Of a DNA stretch of 64,000 nucleotides, positions 1 through 8,530 are shown one piece after another; position 1 is the first letter of the stretch; each line of letters starts with the position of its first letter. The notes under the pieces were generated by a model. The model was not told the origin of the DNA. It did no database searches and saw only the letters and a program-made list of their open reading frames with translations. The translations under genes were made by a program, and so were the position numbers. Source of the stretch: Rhodospirillaceae bacterium (GTDB taxonomy: Bacteria > Pseudomonadota > Alphaproteobacteria > Bin65); assembly GCA_011523655.1 (NCBI GenBank), contig WTGH01000047.1, positions 124,001 through 188,000 on the forward strand. The letters are read 5' to 3'.

Positions 1-74
1 AGCCGGCAGCCATGCTGCGCCCGCTCGAGATAGCGGCCGATCCAGTACAGGCCCTGTGCGCTGCGCGACAGCAT
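1..74 (-). CDS. alpha-E domain protein, N-terminal fragment
   Basis: Only the first 24 codons are in the window; the gene continues past the left edge. The visible N-terminus begins MLSRSAQGLYWIGRYLERA, which is the characteristic opening of alpha-E (DUF403, COG2307) proteins, a helical family of unclear biochemical role. It starts 4 bases after the stop of the circularly permuted ATP-grasp gene. This pairing is standard for the family, where the two proteins are thought to act together in making or attaching a small peptide. Function beyond the family assignment is not established. Confidence 0.85.
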   Translation of the reverse strand, partial: MLSRSAQGLYWIGRYLERAQHGCR

Positions 75-78
75 GGCG

Positions 79-1557
79 TTACCCGGAAAGCACCCAGAGG
101 TCCTTGCCGCCGCCGCCCTGGCTCGAATTGACGACGAGCGAACCGGGGGTCAGCGCGACCCGGCAGAAGGCCCCGGGGACCAGGCGCGTCTCCTGCCCGC
201 GCAGGATGAACGGACGGAGATCGACATGGCGCGGCGCCGCCCCGCCTTCGGCCAGGCAGGGCGCGCAGGAAAGGTCGAGGGTCGGCTGGGAAATGTAGTT
301 CGCCGGATCGCTCCGGATCGCTTCGGCGAAGGTCTCGCGCTCTTCCCGCGTGGCGTGCGGCCCGACCAGCATGCCGTGGCCGCCGGAGCCGCCGACCTCC
401 TTGACCACCAGCTTGTCCAGATTGTCGAGCGTGTATTCCAGGCCCTCGGGATTGCGGCACAGGTGGGTCTCGACGTTGGCCAGCAGCGGCTCCTCGTTGA
501 GGAAATAGCGGGTGATCTCCGGCACATAGGCGTAGACGCTCTTGTCGTCGGCGACGCCCGTGCCGGGCGCGTTGGCGATGGCGACGTTGCCCAGCCGGTA
601 GGCGTTGAACAGGCCGGGCGTGCCGAGCACAGAATCCGGCCGGAAGGCCAGGGGATCGAGGAAATCGTCGTCGATCCGCCGGTAGATCACGTCGACGCGG
701 CGCAGCCCGCCGGTCGTGCGCATGTAGACGAAGCCGTTGCGGGCCACCAGGTCGCTGCCCTGCACCAGCTCAATGCCCATCTCGCGCGCCAGGAACATGT
801 GCTCGTAGAAGGCCGAATTGTAAACGCCGGGGGTCAGCAGGACGATGGTCGGATCGCGGTCGCCGCGCGGCGACAGCTCCGCCAGCGTCCGGCGCAGCAG
901 CCGGCCGTAATCCTCGATGCCGCGCACCTTGTGCCGCCGAAACACGTTGCGCAGGCTGGTTTTGACCGCCGCCCGGTTCGCCAGCATATAGGACACGCCG
1001 GACGGAACCCGCAGATTGTCCTCCAGCACCAGGAATCCGTCATGGGTCCGGACCAGGTCCGTGCCGCAGACCGAGACATAGGTGCTGTGCGCAACCTCCA
1101 CGCCGCGCATCGCGATCCGGAACTGCGGGCAGCCGCGCACCATGTCGGCGGGGATGACGCCGTCGGCGATGACCCGCCCGGGCCCGTAGATGTCGGCGAG
1201 GAACAGGTTGAGCGCCTCGAGCCGCTGGCGCAGCCCGCGTTCGAGAAAGTCCCATTCTTCGGCGGCGATGATGCGCGGGATGATGTCGATCGGGATGATC
1301 CGCTCCAGCGCGCCCTCTTCGCCGTAAACGGAAAAGGTGATGCCTTCGTGCAGGAACGACCGTTCGGCGCGCTCCTGCATGATGGCGATCTCTGCGTGCG
1401 GCGTCTCGCCGAGCGACTCCAGCAATGCGCGGCAATGGGCGCGCGGCGCGCCGTCCGCATCGAACATCTCGTCGTAGAAGGCCGGGTCGGTCTCGTAGCC
1501 GGCGAAAAGGTGGCCCTCTTCCGCCGGTGCGCCGCTCTCCGCCTGTTCGACCGGCAT
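79..1557 (-). CDS. circularly permuted ATP-grasp protein (COG2308)
   Basis: A 492-residue protein of the circularly permuted type 2 ATP-grasp family (DUF404/DUF407). Recognisable segments are ERIIPIDIIPRII near residue 83, the DIYG motif near 125, the E-D-N-L-R-V-P-S-G-V-S-Y stretch near 180 and the Gly-rich GGSGGHGMLVGP near 400, where nucleotide binding is expected. Family members are presumed to ligate amino acids or peptides using ATP, with the alpha-E partner encoded immediately downstream. The ATG at 1557 follows a purine-rich AGGG stretch. The substrate is unknown; family assignment is secure. Confidence 0.9.
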   Translation of the reverse strand: MPVEQAESGAPAEEGHLFAGYETDPAFYDEMFDADGAPRAHCRALLESLGETPHAEIAIMQERAERSFLHEGITFSVYGEEGALERIIPIDIIPRIIAAEEWDFLERGLRQRLEALNLFLADIYGPGRVIADGVIPADMVRGCPQFRIAMRGVEVAHSTYVSVCGTDLVRTHDGFLVLEDNLRVPSGVSYMLANRAAVKTSLRNVFRRHKVRGIEDYGRLLRRTLAELSPRGDRDPTIVLLTPGVYNSAFYEHMFLAREMGIELVQGSDLVARNGFVYMRTTGGLRRVDVIYRRIDDDFLDPLAFRPDSVLGTPGLFNAYRLGNVAIANAPGTGVADDKSVYAYVPEITRYFLNEEPLLANVETHLCRNPEGLEYTLDNLDKLVVKEVGGSGGHGMLVGPHATREERETFAEAIRSDPANYISQPTLDLSCAPCLAEGGAAPRHVDLRPFILRGQETRLVPGAFCRVALTPGSLVVNSSQGGGGKDLWVLSG

Positions 1558-1805
1558 CGGCCCTGCCCCCGTCCCTTGTCGATCCGCCCTGCCGCGCGAT
1601 TGCCGACAGCGTAAGTCGGCCCTCCGATGTTGGGCAAGCGGGATTTTTCGTTCGGCTTCTGTCGGACCGGGAATTGACGGATCGGTGACTTGATTCGCTG
1701 GGAACGGGCGTGCGACGATGGCACGCTTGGCCCGGTTCGGTGTCAGCCGCTGGCGCCCCGGAAAAGTCCCGGCGCCTCGATCACCCGATCAACGGAACGC
1801 TGGTC

Positions 1806-3170
1806 ATGGACGAAAATCTCAAAAATCCCGATTACCGGCCGCCGATGCGCGATGCCATTCCGCTGGGCATCCAGCATGTCCTCGCCATGTTTGCGGGGAA
1901 CATCACGGTGCCCCTGCTCATCGCCCTCGCCGCGGGGCCGCAATATATCACCGTGCTCGTCCAGATCGCCCTGCTCGCGGCCGGCGTCGCGACGCTGATC
2001 CAGACGGTCGGCATCGGCCCCGTCGGGTCGCGGCTGCCGATCGTCCAGGGGACCAGCTTCGCCTATGTCGGCATTCTCACCGGAGCGATCAAGGGCGGCG
2101 CGAGCCTGGCGGCCGTCTTCGGCGCGAGCCTGGTCGGCGGCCTGTTCCAGATCCTTCTCGGCTATTTCATCCCGCAGATCCGGAAGTTCATTCCGGGGCT
2201 GGTGTCCGGCGTGGTGGTGATGACCATCGGCTTCACCCTGCTGCCCGTCGGCATCAAATATTCCGCCGGCTGCGGCGCCTATCCGGCCGGCTTCTGCAAG
2301 AAGGCCGGCTTCGGCGACATCGGCAACTGGGCGATGGCCCTGTTCGTCATCCTGGTGATCCTGCTGATCCGCCGGTTCGGAAAGGGTATCTGGTCGACCG
2401 CGTCGGTCTTCATCGGCATCGTGATCGGTTATCTGGTCGCGATCCCGTTCGGCATGTTCAATCCGGGCAAGGTCGCGAACATCGCCAAGGCGGACTGGAT
2501 CGGCCTGCCCGGCCAGTGGTTCGGCCTGGAATTCTCGACCCCGGCCGCGCTCAGCCTGATCGGCCTCATGGTCATCATGGCCTTCATCACCACCGTCGAG
2601 ACGGTCGGCGACATCTCCGGCGTCACCGCCGGCGGCGCGGACCGCGAGCCGACCGACAAGGAACTCAAGGGCGGCATCATGGCCGACGGGGTGGGCTCGG
2701 CGATCGTCGCCCTGTTCGGCGGCCTGCCCAACACCTCCTACAGCCAGAATGTCGGCCTGGTCTCCTTCACCCGGGTGATGAGCCGGCATGTGGTGACCGT
2801 GGGCGCGGTCTTCCTGCTGATCTGCGGCTTCATCCCGAAGCTGGCCGCGGTGATCGGCGCGATGCCCGAGCCGGTGCTCGGCGGTGCCGCGGTGATCATG
2901 TTCGGCCTGATCGTCTCCGCCGGCCTCAAACTGGTGGCGCGGTCGGGGCTCTCGACCCGCAACATGCTGATCGCGGCGATCTCCCTCGGCCTCGGCATGG
3001 GGCTGTGGCAGGTCCAGCAGCTCGCCGGCGCCGCCGGCTTCGGCCCGCTGCCGGCCGATGTCCTGCCGGCCTGGTCGCTGCCGCTGTTCGTCTCCGGCAT
3101 CGTCGTCGCCGGCGTCGTGGCGGCGGTCCTGAACGCCGTGCTGCCGGAGGAGGAGGCCGAGGGCGCCTGA
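1806..3170 (+). CDS. NCS2 family uracil/xanthine-type permease
   Basis: A 454-residue integral membrane protein with the many hydrophobic helices of nucleobase:cation symporter-2 transporters. Supporting motifs are GIQHVLAMFAGN in the first helix (the His is conserved in xanthine/urate members) and QNVGLVSFTR near residue 314, matching the family signature Q/E-N-x-G-x4-T-R/K. It should import a purine or uracil-type base with protons or sodium. The frame is open about 96 bases further upstream, but the start at the MDENLKN methionine gives the normal family N-terminus. It stands alone on the plus strand and is convergent with the Rieske gene. Whether it carries uracil, xanthine or urate cannot be read from the sequence. 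Confidence 0.92.
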   Translation: MDENLKNPDYRPPMRDAIPLGIQHVLAMFAGNITVPLLIALAAGPQYITVLVQIALLAAGVATLIQTVGIGPVGSRLPIVQGTSFAYVGILTGAIKGGASLAAVFGASLVGGLFQILLGYFIPQIRKFIPGLVSGVVVMTIGFTLLPVGIKYSAGCGAYPAGFCKKAGFGDIGNWAMALFVILVILLIRRFGKGIWSTASVFIGIVIGYLVAIPFGMFNPGKVANIAKADWIGLPGQWFGLEFSTPAALSLIGLMVIMAFITTVETVGDISGVTAGGADREPTDKELKGGIMADGVGSAIVALFGGLPNTSYSQNVGLVSFTRVMSRHVVTVGAVFLLICGFIPKLAAVIGAMPEPVLGGAAVIMFGLIVSAGLKLVARSGLSTRNMLIAAISLGLGMGLWQVQQLAGAAGFGPLPADVLPAWSLPLFVSGIVVAGVVAAVLNAVLPEEEAEGA

Positions 3171-3218
3171 CGGCCCCCCTTGCGGAATTGCGGGCGGGAT
3201 TTACGGCACCCTGCGGCG

Positions 3219-4277
3219 TCAGGCGTCTCCCGCGGCGCCTGACCGCCGCTGCCGGGGCCGCTTGCCGGCGGCCAGACTCCGGGAGACTTCGGCGGCCCCT
3301 TTCTGCGCCGCGCCGGAGAGTTCGCGCAGCCAGCGGCGATAGGCCAGCGAGACCGCGTCGGCCGGCACGGACTGCTCGCCCGCCGGGCCGGGGATCTCCG
3401 GCGGATCCTGGGCCGCGATCACCGGCAGGTCCTCGCCGAGCACGAGATCCTGGAAATCGAGATGGGGGCGGTCGTCGCCGTCCCTGCCGGCGGTGCGGCA
3501 GGTGAACCAGAAGCTGCGGCAGGTTCCGGACTCGACCGGCGAGGCGGTCATCCACAGCTGGCCGCGTTCGCCGTCGGGAAAGAAGAATTCGAGATTGACC
3601 GTGAACGGCATCCAGAGCCGGTAGTCGGTCGGCGCCATCAGGGCGACGTCGGGCAGGTCCATGTCCGGTTCCGGTTCGAAGCGGAACCGGAGCTCGCCGC
3701 CGACGCGGGCGGTCTCCGCGATCGGCACCGTCGTGTGCCGCCGGTCGCCGAGCGAGCCGTCATGGACAAAGGGGAAATGCGACAGGTCGACGAAATTCTC
3801 CAGCCGGCGCCCGGCCGAGGTCGGCCAGGTGTAGGGCTCGCCCGCGACGCAGCGAAACGCCTCGTCGCCCCAGGCCGGGCAGCCGGGAATTTCGGTGCCG
3901 GCCTCCGGATCGAGGCGCAGCCAGACCAGGTCGTAGGCGACCTGTGTTTCGATCTTCCTGAGCCTGAAGCCGGGCGGGATTTTGTAGTCCGGCATCGCCG
4001 GGATTTCGACGCACCTGCCGCCGGCGTCGTAGAGCCAGCCGTGATAGGCGCAGCGCAGCCCGCCCGCCTCCACGCAGCCGATCGACAGGCGCGTCGAGCG
4101 ATGGATGCAGCGGTCCGGGAAGGCGGCGACCGTGCCGGCGATCTCGGCGACGGCGATCGGCTCCCCGAGCAGCGTGACCGCGAGCACCCGGTTATCGGCC
4201 GCGGCGGCGGCGAGTTCCGGCAGGGTGCAGACCGGATGCCAGAAATAGCGCCACGCGCTGTCGTCGAGATAGGCCAT
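3219..4277 (-). CDS. Rieske 2Fe-2S aromatic ring-hydroxylating oxygenase, alpha subunit type
   Basis: A 352-residue Rieske non-heme iron oxygenase component. The Rieske cluster ligands are Cys57-x-His59 and Cys76-x2-His79 (CIHRS ... CAYHGW). The catalytic-domain motif ENFVDLSHFPFVH at 160-172 provides the two mononuclear-iron histidines. The layout resembles vanillate O-demethylase, phenoxybenzoate and pheophorbide-type oxygenases, which take electrons from a separate reductase; no reductase gene is nearby. The start at MAYLDDS is supported by an AGGGAGA ribosome site; an in-frame codon 13 residues upstream lacks one. The Arg/Lys-rich C-terminal tail (last ~25 residues) is unusual. Substrate unknown. 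Confidence 0.88.
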   Translation of the reverse strand: MAYLDDSAWRYFWHPVCTLPELAAAAADNRVLAVTLLGEPIAVAEIAGTVAAFPDRCIHRSTRLSIGCVEAGGLRCAYHGWLYDAGGRCVEIPAMPDYKIPPGFRLRKIETQVAYDLVWLRLDPEAGTEIPGCPAWGDEAFRCVAGEPYTWPTSAGRRLENFVDLSHFPFVHDGSLGDRRHTTVPIAETARVGGELRFRFEPEPDMDLPDVALMAPTDYRLWMPFTVNLEFFFPDGERGQLWMTASPVESGTCRSFWFTCRTAGRDGDDRPHLDFQDLVLGEDLPVIAAQDPPEIPGPAGEQSVPADAVSLAYRRWLRELSGAAQKGAAEVSRSLAAGKRPRQRRSGAAGDA

Positions 4278-4487
4278 GCCGTTCTCCCTGTTCCGGGCCC
4301 CTGCCGGTGCCGGCAAAACCGGCGCCGGAGGAAAGGGTAGGGGAGCCGTGCGGATTCGGGCAAGGCCGTAATCGGCGGACTGCCGCGGGGCATCGCCTGC
4401 TTTTCCGGCGCCGGCATCGCTGGCGGCACAGTCGGCGCGCGCCGGCCGAGGCGCCTCGCAGACCGTGACTGCGGTGAGAAATCCGGG

Positions 4488-4916
4488 TTAACGCTCGCCC
4501 CAGAAGGCGCGGTCGTCGTCGATGTTCTCCGGATGGAACCACGCCGCGGCGATGCGGCCGTCCCGCACCTCGTAGACCGCCAGTTCGCGGCCCTCGATGC
4601 GCCCGCCGGCCTTCTCCGCCGACCAGGCGATCAGCGCCGCGACATGGCTACCGGTCTCGACCGTCCCGGTCACCCGCAGGTCGAAGGTATCGCCGGTCGC
4701 GGCGAGAGCGCGGCGGATCATGTCGAGCACCGCCGCGCGGCCGCGCAGGTCGCCCATATGGTCGCCGACATCGGGCTCGGCCCAGCGCACGTCCGGCGCG
4801 ATGAAGGCTTCGAGCGGGGCGAGCTCGCCGCTGCGCGCCGCGTCCCGGCGGGCGTCGTAGAAGGCGCGGACGAAGCGGCCGAGCGGGCCGGATGCGGGGT
4901 CGTATTCATCGGTCAT
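4488..4916 (-). CDS. SnoaL/NTF2-like domain protein
   Basis: A 142-residue single-domain protein with the NTF2-like fold signature: an N-terminal helix with FVRAFYDARRDAARSG, a conserved hydrophobic/acidic strand DVRWAEPDVGDHMGDLRGR, and C-terminal strands ELAVYEVRDGRIAAAWFHPEN. Such proteins act as small ketosteroid-isomerase-like enzymes or binding modules; no specific reaction can be assigned. A GGGAG ribosome site precedes the chosen ATG. The gene lies 210 bp behind the Rieske gene start on the same strand and could share its physiology, but that is only positional inference. Confidence 0.8.
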   Translation of the reverse strand: MTDEYDPASGPLGRFVRAFYDARRDAARSGELAPLEAFIAPDVRWAEPDVGDHMGDLRGRAAVLDMIRRALAATGDTFDLRVTGTVETGSHVAALIAWSAEKAGGRIEGRELAVYEVRDGRIAAAWFHPENIDDDRAFWGER

Positions 4917-5049
4917 GGCGGCGCTCCCGTCGGCGCGGCGGGGGAAAGGGGCGCGACAATGGCCCGGTTGTACAAGCGGCGTCGATCCGGCAATTGCGCC
5001 TGCCCTGTCCCCGACCGCAAATGCGCCGCAACCAACCGCGAGACCGCCC

Positions 5050-5688
5050 ATGCTCCGCCTGTACGACAACCATCTCTCCGGCAACGGCTACAAGCCGCGC
5101 CTGCTGATGGCCCATCTCGGCCTGGCCTACGAGCGGATCGAGTTCGATATCATGACCGGCGAGACGCGGACGGCGGACTTCCTCGCCCTCAACCCGAACG
5201 GGCGGATTCCGCTATTGGTGCTGGATGACGGCACCTGCCTCGCCGAATCCAACGCGATCCTGTGCTATCTGGCCGAGGGCTCGCGCTTCCTGCCGGCCGG
5301 GCGGCTTGAGCGGGCGCTGACCCTGCAATGGCTGTTCTTCGAGCAATACAGCCACGAGCCCAACATCGCCGTCGCGCGCCACTGGATCCGGCATTCGGAC
5401 ATGACCGACCTGCAGCGCGCCCAGCTCCCGGCGAAGCAGGAAGGCGGCCATGCCGCGCTCGCGGTGATGGAGGGGCATCTCGGCGGCGCAGACTGGTTCG
5501 GCGGCGACGCCATGACGGTCGCCGACATCGCCCTCTACGCCTACACCCACGTCGCCCACGAAGGCGGCTTCGACCTTGCCGGCTACCCGGCCGTCACCGC
5601 CTGGCTCGCCCGCGTCGCCGCGGAACCGGGCCATGTGCCGATGCTGCCCGCGCCGGCGGGGGTTGTGGAGGGTGGCGTAAGCCGATGA
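5050..5688 (+). CDS. glutathione S-transferase family protein
   Basis: A 212-residue GST. The thioredoxin-like N-terminal domain starts MLRLYDNHLSGNGYKPRL and contains the glutathione gamma-glutamyl binding segment NPNGRIPLLVLDDG ... LAESNAILCYLAE (cis-Pro and Glu-Ser). The C-terminal helical domain carries the N-capping motif MTVADIALYAYTHVAHEGG near residue 155-175. Cytosolic conjugation, isomerisation or peroxidase activity is expected; the substrate is unknown. The plus-strand gene is divergent from the NTF2-like gene and convergent with the acyl-CoA synthetase. Confidence 0.9.
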   Translation: MLRLYDNHLSGNGYKPRLLMAHLGLAYERIEFDIMTGETRTADFLALNPNGRIPLLVLDDGTCLAESNAILCYLAEGSRFLPAGRLERALTLQWLFFEQYSHEPNIAVARHWIRHSDMTDLQRAQLPAKQEGGHAALAVMEGHLGGADWFGGDAMTVADIALYAYTHVAHEGGFDLAGYPAVTAWLARVAAEPGHVPMLPAPAGVVEGGVSR

Positions 5689-5701
5689 GCCGACGCACCG
5701 C

Positions 5702-7375
5702 TCAAATCGCCCGCTCCCGTCCCTTCCAGTATTCCGCCCGGATCCGGTTCTTCTGGATCTTGCCGATGGCGGTGCGGGGGAGGGCGTCGACGAATTTGAC
5801 GAAGCGGGGGCGCTTGTAGAGCGGGATGTGGCCGGCGACGAAGTCGATCAGGGCGGCTTCGTCGGGCGGGCCCGTTTCGTCCGGGGCGCCTTCCCCCGGC
5901 ATGTCCGCGCCGTTCGGCACAACATGGGCGGCCGGCACCTCGCCCCATTTGTCGTCGGGCACGCCGAACACGGCGCACTCGCGCACCGCCGGATGCAGGT
6001 AGAGCGCGCGCTCGACCTCGGCGGGAAAGATGTTCTCGCCGCCCGAGACGATGACGTCCTTCGAGCGGTCGATCAGATGGAGAAAGCCGTCTTCGTCGAT
6101 CCGGCCGATGTCGCCGGTCCTGAGCCAGCCGTCGCCGGCGCGCAGGGCCGCCAGCCCCGCCCCGCCGCCGGTATCCTCGCCGATATCGTCGCCGACATAG
6201 CCGAGCAGCGTGTGTTCGCCGCGGCTCGCGACCTCGCCGGCCTCCCCGCGCGGCAGGGGCCGGCCGTCCCGGTCCAGCACCGCCATCTCGACGCAGGGCC
6301 GCCCGGCGCTCATCGGCTTCAGACGCGCGAAGGCGGCCGGCCGGTAGGCGAGCGGGCAGCTCTCCGACTGGCCGTAATGTTCGACGATCTCCAGGCCCGG
6401 CCAGGCGCTTAGCGCGCGCTCCAGCAGGCCCGACGGCATCGGCGCGCCGCTGATGTTGAGATGGCGCAGGCCGCCGCCGGCCTGTCGCACTCGTGCGGAC
6501 GCCTCCGCGTCGTCCAACAGCGCCGTCACCTGGGACGGCACCAGGAAGGCCGCGGTCGCGCCGTCGCGCTCTACGGCGTCGGCGAACAGGTCCGGCGCCC
6601 ACTTCTCCAGCAGCACGACGGCGAGGCCGCGCCGGATGCCGATCTGGAGCCACATGAACAGGCCGGCGACGTGGAACAGCGGCGTGGTGCAGGCCATGAC
6701 GTCATCGTCGGCCAGCTCGAAGGCCTGCGCGCCCAGGCAGGAGGCGAGCGTCCGGTTGCGGTGCGAGACCAATACGCCCTTGGGCGCGCCGGTTGAGCCG
6801 CTGGAAAAGGTCACCGCCGCCGGATCGTCGGGATGCACCGCGACCGGCGGATCACCGTCCCGCGCGTCGGCGGTGAAGGCGTCCAGCGAGTCCGACCCCG
6901 CCGCGCCGCCGATGACGACGATCCGGTCGAGCGCCGGCAATCCGGCCAGCAAGGCGCGCGCCTCGTCGGCCAGGGTAACATGGACGAACAGCAGTTCGGC
7001 CCCGACCCCGGCCAGCATCTCGGCCCGGCCGGCCTGGTTGGCGCGCACCGAGACGTGGGCAAGCGGGCAGCCGGCGCGCGCCGCGCCGAAATGGACGGCT
7101 GCGTAGTCGACGTCGTTGGGCGACAGGATGGCGAGCCAGCGCCCCGGCCGGTCCGCCGTTTTCGCATAGCCGGCGCGGGCCAGCGCGTGGGCCAGCCGGT
7201 CGGCCGCCCGGTCCAGCGCGGAATAGGTCATCGCCACGCGGTTCTCGCTTCGGGCGCCGCCCCGATAGCCGACGACCGCCGCCTTGTCCGGATTGCGCCG
7301 GGCGCTCTCGCGCAGCAGGGCGCCGAAGGTCTGCGGGAAGTCCGCGGGCCCGTCGGACGTCACCGCCGGCGTCAC
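5702..7375 (-). CDS. acyl-CoA synthetase (AMP-forming), class I adenylate-forming enzyme
   Basis: A 557-residue ANL-superfamily ligase that activates a carboxylic acid as acyl-AMP and then acyl-CoA. The phosphate-binding loop TFSSGSTGAPKG is at 189-200; the WLRTGDIGRIDEDGFLHLIDR hinge (A8) region and the C-terminal catalytic lysine in RTAIGKIQKNRIR are all present. Its ATG overlaps the TGA of the MarR gene (ATGA), so the two are translationally coupled, and MarR control by the CoA ester or free acid is plausible. This arrangement is common for aromatic or fatty acid catabolic genes. The exact acid is not predictable. Confidence 0.9.
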   Translation of the reverse strand: MTPAVTSDGPADFPQTFGALLRESARRNPDKAAVVGYRGGARSENRVAMTYSALDRAADRLAHALARAGYAKTADRPGRWLAILSPNDVDYAAVHFGAARAGCPLAHVSVRANQAGRAEMLAGVGAELLFVHVTLADEARALLAGLPALDRIVVIGGAAGSDSLDAFTADARDGDPPVAVHPDDPAAVTFSSGSTGAPKGVLVSHRNRTLASCLGAQAFELADDDVMACTTPLFHVAGLFMWLQIGIRRGLAVVLLEKWAPDLFADAVERDGATAAFLVPSQVTALLDDAEASARVRQAGGGLRHLNISGAPMPSGLLERALSAWPGLEIVEHYGQSESCPLAYRPAAFARLKPMSAGRPCVEMAVLDRDGRPLPRGEAGEVASRGEHTLLGYVGDDIGEDTGGGAGLAALRAGDGWLRTGDIGRIDEDGFLHLIDRSKDVIVSGGENIFPAEVERALYLHPAVRECAVFGVPDDKWGEVPAAHVVPNGADMPGEGAPDETGPPDEAALIDFVAGHIPLYKRPRFVKFVDALPRTAIGKIQKNRIRAEYWKGRERAI

Positions 7376-7857
7376 GGCGCCGCCAGCCGCTGCAGCAGGT
7401 CGATCAACTGCGCCCGCTCGGCCGGCGACAGGTTGCGCGCGATCTCCGCCTCATGGGCGTCGAGCCGCGGCCGGATGGCGCGCAGAAAGGCGGCGCCCTC
7501 GTCCGACAGCACCAGGGCGTGGGAGCGCCGGTCGGTCGGCGACGGCTCGCGCCGGACCAGGCCGCGCGCCTCCAGCGTGTCGACGATCGAGACCAGGGTG
7601 GACCGGTCGATGCCGAGCGCCCGGCCGATCCGGGTCTGGTTGGAGCCGGGATTGGCCTGGACCAGCAGCAGCACGCCGAGCTGGCCGGGGCTGATCCCGT
7701 CGGCGCCGAGATGGGCGGCGAAATTCTGGAAGGCGAAGACCTCGGCCCGGCGCAGACGGTAGCCCAGCAGGCCGGCGAGCCGGCCGAGATCGACCGCCTG
7801 TCCCTCGGGCGCGGCGCGGCCGGCAGCGGGCTCGTTCAGCGAGTCGGGGGCGTTCAT
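7372..7857 (-). CDS. MarR family transcriptional regulator
   Basis: A 161-residue winged-helix regulator. The recognition-helix region reads SNQTRIGRALGIDRSTLVSIVDTLEARGLVRRE, followed by the wing PSPTDRRSHALVLSDEG, both typical of MarR. It probably represses its own operon, including the overlapping acyl-CoA synthetase, until a carboxylate or CoA ligand binds. Upstream in-frame ATGs at 7875 and 7908 exist; MNAPDS at 7857 gives the usual family length, but no strong ribosome site decides between them. The promoter would lie in the AT-richer stretch just upstream (7900-7990). Confidence 0.87.
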   Translation of the reverse strand: MNAPDSLNEPAAGRAAPEGQAVDLGRLAGLLGYRLRRAEVFAFQNFAAHLGADGISPGQLGVLLLVQANPGSNQTRIGRALGIDRSTLVSIVDTLEARGLVRREPSPTDRRSHALVLSDEGAAFLRAIRPRLDAHEAEIARNLSPAERAQLIDLLQRLAAP

Positions 7858-8530
7858 GGGGCCGGGGCATAGCATGAATTGTCCGCCGGCCAAACAGTCA
7901 GGCGTCAAACAGTTTCGAGTCGCTATTAATTAGGATGCCGATGCCGGGTTGATTTGGATCGAAAGAACATTATATGAACATACTGCCTGCCCTGGCCCGC
8001 GGCGCCTTACAGGGCCGATCTTTCAACAATATTTCCTTTTTTTCGATAATATTCCTTGACACGGGAGGTCCGGCGCCCTATATCGGCCCCGTCAACGCCC
8101 GAAGTGCGCCTGCCGCGGCCGGCCGACGCCTCCCGAAAAAAAGCAAACGAAGAACCAGGCGGAGGACCGTGCGGGACCGTACCGCCCGTCCCGCGTTCCA
8201 GCCCGCCGCCGCCAGTCGGACATCCCATGCGCCATTGGGCTTGACAGCCGGACCCCGTCCCATTCGACCCTCCGGTTCGACCCTCCGATTCCGCCGGGCC
8301 ATCGTGCCCCGATCCTGCCTGGCGGTGCCGCCCCGGTGTCGACCGGCGCTCCCGCACGGCCGGGAGGCTGGAAATTTTCCTACAGCGAATGCTTTCGCGC
8401 ACTTTCGAGTGGCGTCTTTCCAATTATTTCAACGGGTTAAGATCGCCGGTCGCGAAAAAAATGTAAATTATCGAACAACCATTCAAATTCAGGCCCCTTT
8501 CTGGCGTCCGGCCCCATCCGGCGAACGGGG
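7858..8530. other. 673 bp non-coding stretch with promoter-like elements
   Basis: No convincing gene is seen on either strand. The stretch is AT-richer than its surroundings at both ends, around 7915-8055 and 8400-8490. It holds a near-consensus promoter at 8056-8084 (separate entry), and a perfect 12-base tandem duplication (TTCGACCCTCCG, 13 bp period) at 8263-8288. Short frames here have no ribosome site and no codon bias. It separates the divergent-looking MarR control region from the 3' end of the MBL hydrolase gene. Confidence 0.6.
8056..8084 (+). promoter_or_regulatory. strong sigma-70-type promoter with upstream AT tract
   Basis: TTGACA at 8056-8061, a 17-base spacer and TATATC at 8079-8084. 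Immediately upstream, 8024-8053 is a very AT-rich tract (CAACAATATTTCC..., GATAATATTCC) resembling an UP element. This combination is typical of alphaproteobacterial rRNA or tRNA promoters. Transcription would start near 8091 and run rightward into a region where I find no RNA or protein gene, ending antisense to the MBL hydrolase. Confidence 0.6.

Noticed and set aside
8056..8244. A 62-codon TTG-initiated frame in the 8 kb intergenic region
   Set aside because: Its start codon is the -35 TTGACA itself, it has no ribosome site and its composition is Pro/Arg-rich noise.
8241..8270. Second TTGACA in the same intergenic region
   Set aside because: No AT-containing -10 at a 16-18 base spacing.
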